A stretch of DNA of 27,782 nucleotides, taken from Desulfobacterales bacterium. GTDB taxonomy: Bacteria > Desulfobacterota > Desulfobacteria > Desulfobacterales > C00003060. Below, one piece after another: positions 1 through 7,337 of the stretch. The translations under genes and the position numbers were made by a program. The DNA is taken from the NCBI GenBank assembly GCA_020347085.1, contig CP070769.1, forward strand, positions 2,290,595-2,318,376, read 5' to 3'. Numbering within the stretch: the first letter of the stretch is position 1; each line of letters begins with the position of its first letter. The notes beneath the pieces were generated by a model. The model had not been told where the DNA came from, did no database searches, and was given only the letters and a program-made list of their open reading frames with translations.

Positions 1-54
1 TTTCTTGTCATATCGTTTCTCCTTTAATAATTTTACAAATCTAAATAGCTGTAA

Positions 55-259
55 AGAGACCTTTGCATAACCCGTTTTCACTTTTGTATGACCTTTTTGA
101 TCTGCCTGAGGCGGACTATGCTCACTAAATCCTAAAAACTCGGCCTAACGGCCTCAATCAGTTTAGGATTTGCCCACTGACGTGGGCCGTTCACTTCGCC
201 CGGATGGGTACCCCAAAAACCTCACGAGGGGCGTTCCAAGGAGTTATGTAAAGGTCTCT
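55..259. mobile_element. MITE-like element with 17-bp terminal inverted repeats
   Basis: Positions 55-71 (AGAGACCTTTGCATAAC) and 243-259 (GTTATGTAAAGGTCTCT) are inverted copies with one mismatch, enclosing 171 bp without an open frame. Inside, AAATCCTAAA (126-135) and TTTAGGATTT (161-170) form a perfect 10-bp inverted repeat around a GGCC-TAAC-GGCC core, so the element can fold on itself. The size and ends resemble a non-autonomous transposon remnant. No target-site duplication is evident and no transposase is nearby, so mobility is inferred. The remaining gene-free sequence before position 504 shows nothing recognisable. Confidence 0.5.
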
Positions 260-503
260 CGTCATGACCTCCTTTTGGCCAAGCCTGTAGTTGATGCCCT
301 CACCGGGGGCGGGGGGGTCCATCCCCCTTTGCCTTAATGTCATAGAATCACCCCCTTTCTATTTGGGTTTTGCCCCGCTCCGTCTTAGACACTTAAATTC
401 CCGTCCGCATTTTTCCCCCAAAAAACGAGTATCTTTCCCAATTGCCTTAACCGAGGATTTCTGGCATAGCACATAGCAAATCCGATGCGGAGGTTGTATC
501 GTC

Positions 504-878
504 ATGAACAGAAAAGAGCGTGTCGAGCGGAGGAAGCATAAACGATACGAAGTCCACAACGATACACTTGTTATTCTCAGGTCCAGCAATACGAGAATCG
601 GCTCAATCACCGATGTGAGTCCGGGTGGCCTTGGGTTTCGTTATATAGGTAGTGAAAAGTCGATTGGTGAATCGGCCCAATTAAGCATATTACCAGCCCA
701 GAACCTCTTTTATTTGTACCACACACCGTGTAAATATGTTTGGGATAGCAAAGCCAGCAAAGACCATTACAGCTCTATAACCATGAGGCGGTGCGGTGTG
801 CAATTTGGGGAGTTGACGCCTGAGCAGATACGTCTAGTGGAATATTTTATTAAGAACTACACGATAGAGGCAGCTTAA
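504..878 (+). CDS. PilZ domain protein (copy 1)
   Basis: This 124-residue single-domain protein has both halves of the PilZ c-di-GMP signature: R10-x3-R14 near the N terminus, then D37-x-S39-x-x-G42 about 23 residues later. PilZ proteins bind cyclic di-GMP in the cytoplasm and relay it to motility, polysaccharide or secretion partners; the partner cannot be told from sequence. The ATG follows GGAGG at a spacing of about 10 nt. It is a close paralogue of the PilZ protein at 17307-17684: both begin with an ERVERRKH stretch and end with RRCGVQFG-[ED]-L, then EYFI. Upstream, TGGCATAG...ATAGCA around 460-476 resembles a sigma-54 site but has one extra base between GG and GC, so the promoter is uncertain. 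The gene lies in an island with very little other coding sequence. Confidence 0.85.
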   Translation: MNRKERVERRKHKRYEVHNDTLVILRSSNTRIGSITDVSPGGLGFRYIGSEKSIGESAQLSILPAQNLFYLYHTPCKYVWDSKASKDHYSSITMRRCGVQFGELTPEQIRLVEYFIKNYTIEAA

Positions 879-1464
879 GAACTTAGTCTATATTGAATTG
901 TCAGCATGGCAGGGTCAGCAACAGCTCTGCCTTTAACCTGAAAGCCCCGAATCAGGACCCTTCTCAACCTACATGGGAGATTGGTGGCGTCTGGTTTGGG
1001 GTGAAGCCTCGGCAGTTGTGGATTATCCCCCCCAATCATCCCTTTCTGTTTGGGTCTTCTTTGGTAATTTTCCCTTAAAGAAATGGTGTTTTACCCTCAA
1101 AAAATCAGGGTTGCCCTGTATAGATGTTTCGTTAAGCTTCTAATAAAATGAATGAAACAGTCTTGCAAACAACTTCAGCGCATGTACAGAATGCCAAAGG
1201 AGATCTCACAGGGAACATGACCTATGCAGCAATTAGAAGAAGTCATAAAAACAAAGCAAACAACCTGGGCAGTAAAACTACTGATAACATCTGACAAATG
1301 TCCCCAGCGATACATGAACTTAAGACCGCCAGGTAATAAATGGCTTTGCAGGCTCACCACAGAACCCTGCATGGCTCAAAAATGTAGGCTCAAGCCAAAA
1401 AAATGACCTCGAGCTTAATCATAAACACACAGTGAAAAGGCTTTGAGTCCAGGAATTGCCTTAA

Positions 1465-1625
1465 TCCATATAAGGCCATACGGTTCTTCCTACCCCCTCC
1501 TTCTACAGGCCCCAAAAAAGAGAACCTTGTGGCCTTTCTTATTTTGGCTTTTCTCATAGCTTCCCATGCTCCGGTATGAACCCCCTTTCTGTGATTTGGC
1601 ATTTTATGTTTGCATCTTGGCTTAA
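1465..1625. repeat. Degenerate intergenic repeat, copy A
   Basis: The segment shares an ordered series of patches with 3497-3672: ATAAGGCCAT, GGTTCT, a CTACC/CCTCC run, an AAAAGAG patch, a T-rich CCTT...TTTGC stretch, then ATTTGGCATTT and TTGCAT. Identity is patchy by eye and the ends are approximate. A third, partial copy lies at 2412-2525. There is no coding content. Confidence 0.4.
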
Positions 1626-1742
1626 TTCCCGCCAAAGGGGTGGGAAACGATGCGTCCTCTGCCCCTCATTCCTCTTCTTATTCATTGTTTCTATACGATA
1701 AGGCGGCCCCCCTGTACGGCTAATTTTCGATTGAATCTCCCG

Positions 1743-1793
1743 GCAGTCCCGATAAATCGGGACAGGGAATGCGCTCGCTGTTGCAGTTCAATC
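1743..1793 (+). repeat. Dispersed palindromic repeat, copy 1 of 4
   Basis: The unit consists of an 8-bp palindrome, GTCCCGAT (1746-1753) and ATCGGGAC (1756-1763), followed by a tail reading GGGAATGCGCTCGCTG then TTGCAGTTCAATC. Copies lie at 15499-15549, 17181-17232 and 24240-24288, all in the same orientation. This copy is the only one not directly upstream of a gene. Confidence 0.8.
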
Positions 1794-1960
1794 GGCCTTA
1801 CTTTCTGGCCATGCGGGTATTCCTACCTACGAAATACATTGCTTTTTGTCGCAAAATACGGTGTTGACCCCACTTTCCTGAACAAAAAATGTGCTTAGTT
1901 TGACATACAGGATGGGCCGTTGGTCAGTTTGGCCCTCAGTCACAATCCTACCTTCCAACC

Positions 1961-2030
1961 CCCTGGGAACTGCGACCTGGCCAGAAAGGTTCAACCCCCT
2001 TCCTGCCGCTATATCCTCCAGTTCCCAGGG
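1961..2030 (+). promoter_or_regulatory. Leader hairpin upstream of Cys-rich gene 1
   Basis: CCCTGGGAACTG (1961-1972) and CAGTTCCCAGGG (2019-2030) form a perfect 12-bp inverted repeat. The right arm ends 63 nt before the start codon at 2093. A related hairpin at 18261-18330 ends 62 nt before the third Cys-rich gene and keeps pairing through G-U pairs. This suggests a structured RNA leader; the regulatory role is inferred. Confidence 0.5.
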
Positions 2031-2092
2031 ATGCTATTTCGGCGGCTTCAAAGAATTTTGCCGCAGCCAAATATTTGCAAAGGGGGCATGAG

Positions 2093-2335
2093 ATGGAACA
2101 AGCATATAATGGGGGCAAGAAAAAAATCACAGACGGACTGATATTGCCCAAAGACTGCAAATGCTACGAGCCGGGATTCGGGGTTACTTGCAAAGCACAA
2201 GATATTGGACTCCAGTCATATGTTAAGTGTCTGGAGAAAGATCCATACAGTTGCTCGTTCTCTGTGTCTTTTGGTTATTCCCATTACTGTAAATGTCCTG
2301 TTCGTGTCCATATCGCTAAGAAATTCAAGAAGTGA
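2093..2335 (+). CDS. Small Cys-rich protein, paralogue 1
   Basis: An 80-residue protein I cannot assign to a named family. The ATG at 2093 follows AAAGGGGG at about 6 nt; the in-frame TTG 18 nt upstream lies before that site and is unlikely to be the start. The core carries CKAQDIGL, KCLE and FSVSFG, ending YCKC, with cysteines spaced C-x12-C-x7-C-x11-C-x-C plus an extra C-x-C (CKC) near residue 22. The tail is basic. No signal peptide or membrane segment is seen, so a cytoplasmic metal-binding or redox role is possible but unproven. Paralogues at 2970-3197 and 18392-18613 keep the same cysteine spacing. The gene is preceded by a stable leader hairpin and lies downstream of a PilZ gene, as does the third copy. 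Confidence 0.7.
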   Translation: MEQAYNGGKKKITDGLILPKDCKCYEPGFGVTCKAQDIGLQSYVKCLEKDPYSCSFSVSFGYSHYCKCPVRVHIAKKFKK

Positions 2336-2969
2336 CCAACGGGATGACCTGTCCTAACAAATGGTTCAGGCGGGTTGTATCCCAATAGGGAAGTCTCGGG
2401 TCGGCGGCGACAAATTTTCTCTCTGCACACAAAAGAAAAAGCCTGAGAAGAGAAAAATGACCCCGATCTGGGATTTTCCTTAGCCCACATCAGGCCACGG
2501 GGTGTACCCTTTCCCCTAAGTCTCGTCATGCTTAAACCGTAACCCACTGAAGCTCATCCTCTTCTTGATATCCTCCGCGCATCCTCTCTCTTTGGCGGGC
2601 CTATCGGTGACCCCTTGCTCGAATGTGATTAAGACCCTCTTTGTGTTCGGGTTTTCATTCGTATTTTTTTGGTGAAAAAACGGTATTTTACCCCTGAGAA
2701 ATTGGTATTGTCCTATATAGCATAAGGTCAAATTCCTGATTAAAATAACTGCAGACACCTTATCCGCTTATAAGGAGTTCCAGAGAAAGATGTTGAACTG
2801 GCCGAGAAATATCCTAGCCGAACCATTGAGGTCAAAAACCCGATTACGGCAATTATCCAGACCGGAAAATGGCTCAAGAATAGAAAGCGTGAAAGAGGGG
2901 GGCGCAGGTGTGAATGGTCTCGGTGCCCATTCACCGTGCCAAAGGGGATCACGGACGGAAGGAGCACAT
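2336..2969. other. Intergenic region between Cys-rich genes 1 and 2
   Basis: It contains a partial copy of the degenerate repeat (2412-2525) and a block near 2681-2755 resembling 1086-1160. From about 2731 to 2960 two overlapping plus-strand frames read protein-like sequence without a good start, possibly a decayed, frameshifted gene. No intact gene is supported. Confidence 0.4.
2412..2525. repeat. Degenerate intergenic repeat, partial copy C
   Basis: AAATTTTCTCTCTGCACA at 2412-2429 is identical to 3440-3457. It is followed in both places by similar sequence, including GGATTT/GGGATTTT and then AGGCCA near 2490 and 3510. In both places the block follows a Cys-rich gene, so gene and 3' flank appear to have been duplicated together. 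Confidence 0.5.
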
Positions 2970-3197
2970 TTGCAGGAAGTAGAAAAAGCCATAAACGGAC
3001 TAAGGATGCCCAAAAATTTTAAATGGTTCAAGCCGGGATTCGGGTTTACCTGTAAAGCAAAAGATATTGGACTCGGATCATTTGCCAAGTGTCTGGAAAC
3101 ACAATCGTACATGTGCCCATTCTCGGTGTCCTTTGACAATTCGTATTACTGTAAATGTTTCCCTCGTGTGTATATCGCTACGGAACTGAAGAAGTGA
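2970..3197 (+). CDS. Small Cys-rich protein, paralogue 2
   Basis: Taken from the TTG at 2970, this is a 75-residue paralogue of 2093-2335. It keeps FKPGF, TCKAKDIGL, KCLE, CPFSVSF and YYCKC, with the same C-x12-C-x7-C-x11-C-x-C spacing. AAGGAG lies about 8 nt upstream of the TTG, and homology to the other copies begins just after it. The same frame extends to an ATG at 2790 (135 residues), itself about 12 nt after AAGGAG. That 60-residue extension has no counterpart in the paralogues and overlaps what looks like decayed sequence, so I prefer the short form. It lacks the first C-x-C of paralogue 1, having F and W there. Function unknown. Confidence 0.65.
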   Translation: MQEVEKAINGLRMPKNFKWFKPGFGFTCKAKDIGLGSFAKCLETQSYMCPFSVSFDNSYYCKCFPRVYIATELKK

Positions 3198-3439
3198 CCT
3201 GCGGAATCACCTCCATGTTTACAACTAAGAAAGGAGGTTTTGCCAACGTCACTATACACAACCATCCAAAACATTATTGTGTCATTATCACCACTTGATG
3301 CCATCAATCTCTTGGTAACCGGTTTTGTGATTTTAATTCCTGTTCTTTGTCTCGCCTTTGAGTCCTCCCCCTAGTACGGGTGGTGCTGATAGCTAGGTTG
3401 TTGTTTAGTGCTGAATGCAAGCCTGGGGGCAGTGGAGAA

Positions 3440-3672
3440 AAATTTTCTCTCTGCACATAAAATCGCACCCCTGAGACCAGAATACACGCTTACCCCGGAT
3501 TTCCCATAGCTCAAATAAGGCCATGGGTTCTCCCTACCTCCGTTCCTCGGATACTTGAAAAGAGGGGTTTTGCCTTATTTACTTTGCCCTTTCTTTTTGT
3601 TCCTAATGGTCAGGGATCTCCTCCTTTCCGTCATTTGGCATTTAAGGGTTGCATTTTGTTTCATTTCCTATT
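3440..3672. repeat. Degenerate intergenic repeat, copy B
   Basis: The first part matches 2412-2525, including an exact 18-bp block at 3440-3457. The second part (about 3497-3672) matches 1465-1625 in patches ending with TTTGGCATTT and TTGCAT. It therefore links the other two partial copies and shows that the island grew by duplication. Confidence 0.5.
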
Positions 3673-4087
3673 AAACAACTACAAATTGCAAAGGAAGGAA
3701 CCGGAGCGAAAAGCACGCTTTCTTTCGGGATGCCGACACTTCACTGCCCCCACGAGGAAGCGCTTCCAGCTTCAGGCACCCACTTCCGGCCCCTTTTTTG
3801 CTCACGCTTTATTCCCCATACGCATACTTTCTCACTGAAATACCGGCTTCTGTATGGCCTGTTTTGGTTAAAACCGTTACCCGCATGGTATATAACCTCA
3901 AGAAGTACCAAAAGAAGGCTGACAAACAGCCCTTATCGGCTTCGCCAACAGCATTCTACTGAATTTTCCTCCGTATTTTATCCGGTGGCAAAATAGTATT
4001 GTTTTTGAAACAACTTGTGGTAAATAGGAGGCATTCCAGAATCACCCGCTCACCCATAGCCAAGAGGATACTATGAGCCCAATATGC

Positions 4088-4118
4088 AAACCCCATTTCT
4101 CATAGATAGGTGGGGTTT
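4088..4118 (+). terminator. Terminator-like hairpin
   Basis: AAACCCCA (4088-4095) and TGGGGTTT (4111-4118) form a perfect 8-bp stem with a 15-nt loop, followed by CCTGTTTG rather than a true T-run. A 10-codon frame (4073-4105) ends in the loop. It could be a terminator or attenuator; evidence for either is modest. Confidence 0.4.
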
Positions 4119-4319
4119 CCTGTTTGAAGAGACCGTATCAGAAAAATGATTGAAAAGCCCAAGAACAAAGAATGAAACGCTGTTTTCCTTGAGTAAGTAC
4201 TCCACCCACCTCAGCATGATGTGGCAGGAGAGCAATTTCGTGAAGAGATAATATCACGATGAACAGAGACTCCCCTGCGCAAATAAAAAGTTAGCTGTGA
4301 TACCAGAGCAAACGTAGCT

Positions 4320-4850
4320 ATGAAATACATTGTCGTTAACGAAAACAATTTAACTGTGGATGTCGTCGATGATTATCCTGAATCAGGATTTTTTGTCCCC
4401 ACTGAACTTAAGCCACTCCATCGAAAATTGTCTCCTCTGGAGAGGATGGTCTACTATGACTTTTTGTATCCGGCCAGATATGAAGAGGATAAAATTAAGT
4501 ACCCCGGACTGAAGCAGAAACGAATACATATAAAGTACAAACTCATCGAACCACCTCCTTGGATGATCGCCATGGCCTATATAATGTGGGAAGGCATCAT
4601 GCAAGGTCTCACCTGGGATGCTGTTAAGCCAATGGTTTGGTCAGCTATGGCTAAGCTGGCTTCGTTTGGAGTGGCTCCCGGAAGAGAGAAAGCCGAGGTG
4701 AAGACCCATGTCAGCTTCCCCTGGGCGAGATACGGCACTGACGAAAAGAAACAACGTGACATGTTCATAGGGCTTAAGAGAATCTATATGAAAATGTCAG
4801 AGCATCGGCGACGAGGTGTTGCTAACTCTGTCATTGCGGAGAATTCGTGA
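4320..4850 (+). CDS. Hypothetical protein
   Basis: A 176-residue protein I do not recognise. The ATG at 4320 has no strong ribosome-binding site, but no better start exists in frame. The N-terminal 80 residues are charged and aromatic-rich (YYDFLYPARYEED). Residues about 80-118 form a hydrophobic, Trp/Met-rich stretch after PPPWM that may be an amphipathic or membrane-associated helical pair. The C-terminal third is basic. It stands alone on the plus strand, and its stop lies 7 bp before the left end of the 241-bp inverted-repeat element, which may serve as its transcription end. Codon use looks like real coding sequence rather than island noise. Function unknown. Confidence 0.6.
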   Translation: MKYIVVNENNLTVDVVDDYPESGFFVPTELKPLHRKLSPLERMVYYDFLYPARYEEDKIKYPGLKQKRIHIKYKLIEPPPWMIAMAYIMWEGIMQGLTWDAVKPMVWSAMAKLASFGVAPGREKAEVKTHVSFPWARYGTDEKKQRDMFIGLKRIYMKMSEHRRRGVANSVIAENS

Positions 4851-4857
4851 TTAGAGC

Positions 4858-5098
4858 TGGTTTCAAAACCCTTTAACGAGTCCATTTTGACCATTTTGGC
4901 TAAAAGTCCTTAGCGAGGCGAAGCGCAAAAATTGGAACTGTTTGAGGGCGTTAGCCGAGTTTAGCGCAGAGTTGCACCTGACGGCTTGACACAAAGTGAA
5001 GCTTCCGCCAAAAGAGGCACTTTGTGCCCAATTTTAGCAGAGTGAGTTTAGGACTCTCCAAAATGGTCAAACAAGCGAGAAAACGGGTTTTGAAACCA
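4858..5098. mobile_element. MITE-like element, 241 bp, perfect 14-bp terminal inverted repeats
   Basis: TGGTTTCAAAACCC (4858-4871) is exactly inverted at 5085-5098. A second perfect inverted pair, TTGACCATTTTGG with CCAAAATGGTCAA, lies just inside the ends. CACAAAGTG and CACTTTGTG pair near the middle, so most of the element can fold into a long hairpin. No open frame is present and no clear target duplication was found. It sits between the gene ending at 4850 and the receiver gene starting at 5164, so it probably affects the end of the first transcript and the promoter of the second. No other gene lies in the 313-bp gap. Confidence 0.65.
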
Positions 5099-5163
5099 CT
5101 TATAAAAAATGAAGGGAGTATGTTCGTAACTCCCGTTCCTGAGACACAGAAGAAAAAATAGAG

Positions 5164-5655
5164 ATGGGCAAACGACCATTTGTTGTTCTCATGGCCGAGG
5201 ACAATGAGCACGACATTATAGCTACCAAACGGGCGTGGAAGAAGCATCGCATCGCCAACCCGCTCTACGTTGTCAATGACGGTGAAGAGTGCTTAGACTT
5301 CCTCCACGGGCAAGGAAAGTATAGCGATCTTGAGGCCGCCCCGTGGCCTGGCATTCTTCTACTAGATATCAATATGCCTAAGATGGATGGCTTGAAAGTT
5401 CTGAAGCATATCAGAGAGCAAACTGAGGATAAGGATTTGCGCCGCTTGCCTGTCATCATCCTCACCATATCAAGAGCTGAAGAGGATCGATTCAAAAGCT
5501 ACGATATCGGGGCCAACGCCTTCATCGTGAAACCAGTTGGCTTCGAGAACTTCTGTGAAGCAGTGAGGACCATCAATGCTTTCTGGCAATTGGTGGAACT
5601 TCCCAGATCGGGTGATGGTTTCATCCATACTGTAATACATGCTCCATCGAAGTAA
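5164..5655 (+). CDS. Single-domain response regulator (CheY-like receiver)
   Basis: A 163-residue stand-alone receiver. The phosphorylation site is complete: acidic pair E12/D13, phospho-acceptor D68 in LLLDINMPKMDG, the Thr at 101 and K123 followed by P124. The AEDNEHD start, the insert around residues 48-62 and the NAFIVKPV motif resemble Rcp1-type receivers, which are usually phosphorylated by hybrid or phytochrome-like histidine kinases. The last 30 residues carry no DNA-binding domain, so output is by protein-protein contact. No histidine kinase gene is in the window, so this is an orphan. The ATG has only a weak ribosome-binding site and begins 65 nt after the inverted-repeat element, whose insertion may have supplied or disrupted its promoter. 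Its stop is 155 bp from the convergent pyruvate kinase gene. Confidence 0.9.
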   Translation: MGKRPFVVLMAEDNEHDIIATKRAWKKHRIANPLYVVNDGEECLDFLHGQGKYSDLEAAPWPGILLLDINMPKMDGLKVLKHIREQTEDKDLRRLPVIILTISRAEEDRFKSYDIGANAFIVKPVGFENFCEAVRTINAFWQLVELPRSGDGFIHTVIHAPSK

Positions 5656-5810
5656 TCCCTGATATTTGCTTGATCATAGCTTGAATGGACAGGGCTAACG
5701 GACAAACTTGGTTTGGTCATTTAGATCTCAATTCCGACCGAGGCTACAACCGCCGCTCATGATTCAGGGTGACATAGCGTAGAGGACGCCCGACAACCCT
5801 TGCTTCCCAA

Positions 5811-7250
5811 TTATGTGATTTCAATAACCCGCAACAAGTTCGTGCCTCCAGGGACACCCACTGGAACACCTGCTGTAACGATCAAATAATCTCCTGGCTT
5901 AGCAAGGCCTTGACCCACAGCCCATGACGCAGCCAAGGCAAACATCTCTTCCGTGTTGGAAAAGGATGCTACCGAGGCCGGGATTACCCCCCAAGACAGG
6001 GTCAGCTGGCGTTCCGTTTCCAGATTCGGCGTCAACCCAACGATAGGACATGACGGCCTGAATCTAGCAACCAAACGAGCCGTACTCCCAGACGTTGTGC
6101 CCGCCATAATCGCAGCTGCCCGAAGATCTTCGGCCATTTGGCAGGCAGCCCGACTGATCGACGATTCCGTCATAGGCAACAGATTGGAGAGGGGTTCGCT
6201 AATGTACAAACGTCGATCCAGATGGGCTTCGGTTGCTTTGGCGATCCTATCCAATATGCGCACGGCTTCAACGGGATAGTTCCCCATGGCTGTTTCCTCG
6301 GACAGCATGAGGCCGTCCGTGCCGTCCAAGATCGCATTTGCCACATCAGTGGCTTCCGCGCGGGTTGGACGTGGACTGCTGACCATTGACCGAAGCATCT
6401 GCGTTGCTGTGATTACGGGTTTACCGGATTGGCGAGCAATTTGAATAATCTTCTTCTGAATTATGGGCACCTCTTCCAGTGGCGTTTCAACACCTAGATC
6501 GCCCCGGGCAACCATAAGACCATCCACTTGTGCCAGAATGGCCTCCAATCTGCTGATCGCCTGGGCTTTTTCTATCTTAGCAATCAACAAAGGAGGACAG
6601 GCAGCCTCACTCAAAACGTTTTGAACAGGGTCTATATCCCCCTCATGGCGAACAAAGGAAAGGGCCACAAAATCGACCTTTTCTTCCAGTCCAACCGCCA
6701 GGTCGCCTCGATCCTTCTCTGTAAAGGCAGGTACGCTCAAGCTGCTGGATGGCAAGTTAATTCCCTTGTACGATTGAACCGTGCCACCGACCAACACCCG
6801 GCAAACCACCTTGTCCACTGCTTTCTCTTCCACTTCGAGTTCCACCAGCCCGTCTGCCAGCAGAATGCGTTCACCGGTATTCACATCGTCAACAATATAC
6901 GGGTAATTGACAGGAAGCGCTGATGGGTCAGACTCATCGTTGGGGCTGAGGACAATCCTTTCACCTGCCTCCAGCCTCTTTTCTTCAACCGCGAGTTTAT
7001 CCAGGCGAATCTTTGGGCCTCCAAGATCCTGAAGTATTCCCACCTGTTTGCCCAGTTCCTGGGATATTCGCCTGATGGTCCGGATGGTCTCTCGGTGACT
7101 GTCGCGGTCTCCATGGGAGAAATTGAGTCGAGCCACATCCATTCCCCCAAGAGCGAGTCTTCTGATTTGCGCTTCTGAGGAAGTAGCCGGTCCAATGGTG
7201 CACACGATCTTCGTTCTTCGAAGTCCAGCGCGTCGCTTTAAGTCTACCAT
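5811..7250 (-). CDS. pyk: Pyruvate kinase
   Basis: A 479-residue enzyme making pyruvate and ATP from phosphoenolpyruvate and ADP, the last step of glycolysis, in the cytoplasm. It has the N-terminal TKIVCTIGPA, ARLNFSHG (R41), QDLGGPKIR, the active-site block IAKIEKAQA (K225, E227), VARGDLGVE (D251) and PRPTRAEATDVANAILDGTD. The phosphotransfer loop reads MLSEETAMG where many family members have SGETA. Length is normal. The ATG follows AGGAGG at about 6 nt. It is the last gene of a six-gene minus-strand operon, 87 bp after the glycerate kinase, whose 2-phosphoglycerate product reaches pyruvate through enolase and this enzyme. No strong terminator is visible beyond its stop. Confidence 0.97.
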   Translation of the reverse strand: MVDLKRRAGLRRTKIVCTIGPATSSEAQIRRLALGGMDVARLNFSHGDRDSHRETIRTIRRISQELGKQVGILQDLGGPKIRLDKLAVEEKRLEAGERIVLSPNDESDPSALPVNYPYIVDDVNTGERILLADGLVELEVEEKAVDKVVCRVLVGGTVQSYKGINLPSSSLSVPAFTEKDRGDLAVGLEEKVDFVALSFVRHEGDIDPVQNVLSEAACPPLLIAKIEKAQAISRLEAILAQVDGLMVARGDLGVETPLEEVPIIQKKIIQIARQSGKPVITATQMLRSMVSSPRPTRAEATDVANAILDGTDGLMLSEETAMGNYPVEAVRILDRIAKATEAHLDRRLYISEPLSNLLPMTESSISRAACQMAEDLRAAAIMAGTTSGSTARLVARFRPSCPIVGLTPNLETERQLTLSWGVIPASVASFSNTEEMFALAASWAVGQGLAKPGDYLIVTAGVPVGVPGGTNLLRVIEIT

Positions 7251-7337
7251 GCCTTCCTCCTGAATTCTTCAGAGAAGATATTCTCTTGCCTGCACGCTAC
7301 CACCGAGGACCTATATCTATTCTTGTAGACTTTTCTG

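Larger units (their letters stand above)
879..2092. other. Gene-poor intergenic region of the first island
   Basis: No convincing gene is seen in about 1.2 kb. Short open frames lack ribosome-binding sites and run through repeats. The stretch holds a block near 1086-1160 that resembles 2681-2755, the diverged repeat at 1465-1625, one copy of the 50-bp palindromic repeat (1743-1793), and the hairpin leading into the first Cys-rich gene. The segment 1880-2040 resembles 18185-18340, upstream of the third Cys-rich gene. Confidence 0.6.
3198..4319. other. Gene-poor intergenic region
   Basis: About 1.1 kb without a supported gene. It holds the degenerate repeat copy at 3440-3672 and a block at 3816-3867 resembling 19177-19230. 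A possible 10-codon leader frame (ATG at 4073, after AAGAGG) stops inside the loop of the hairpin at 4088-4118. Open frames at 3584-3996 lack ribosome-binding sites and run across the repeats. Confidence 0.5.

Noticed and set aside
1596..1618. Sigma-54-like TTGGCATTT...TTGCAT, also at 3635-3653
   Set aside because: GG and GC are 12 nt apart in both copies instead of 10, so a working -24/-12 promoter is unlikely; the match is explained by the repeat.
893..1898. Several open frames of 60-82 codons on both strands
   Set aside because: They have no ribosome-binding sites, odd composition, and run through repeats; one encodes the translated dispersed repeat.
3584..3996. Two overlapping frames of 84 and 115 codons
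   Set aside because: The sequence is a duplicated non-coding block, the frames lack start signals, and the predicted peptides are Phe/Pro/His-rich noise.
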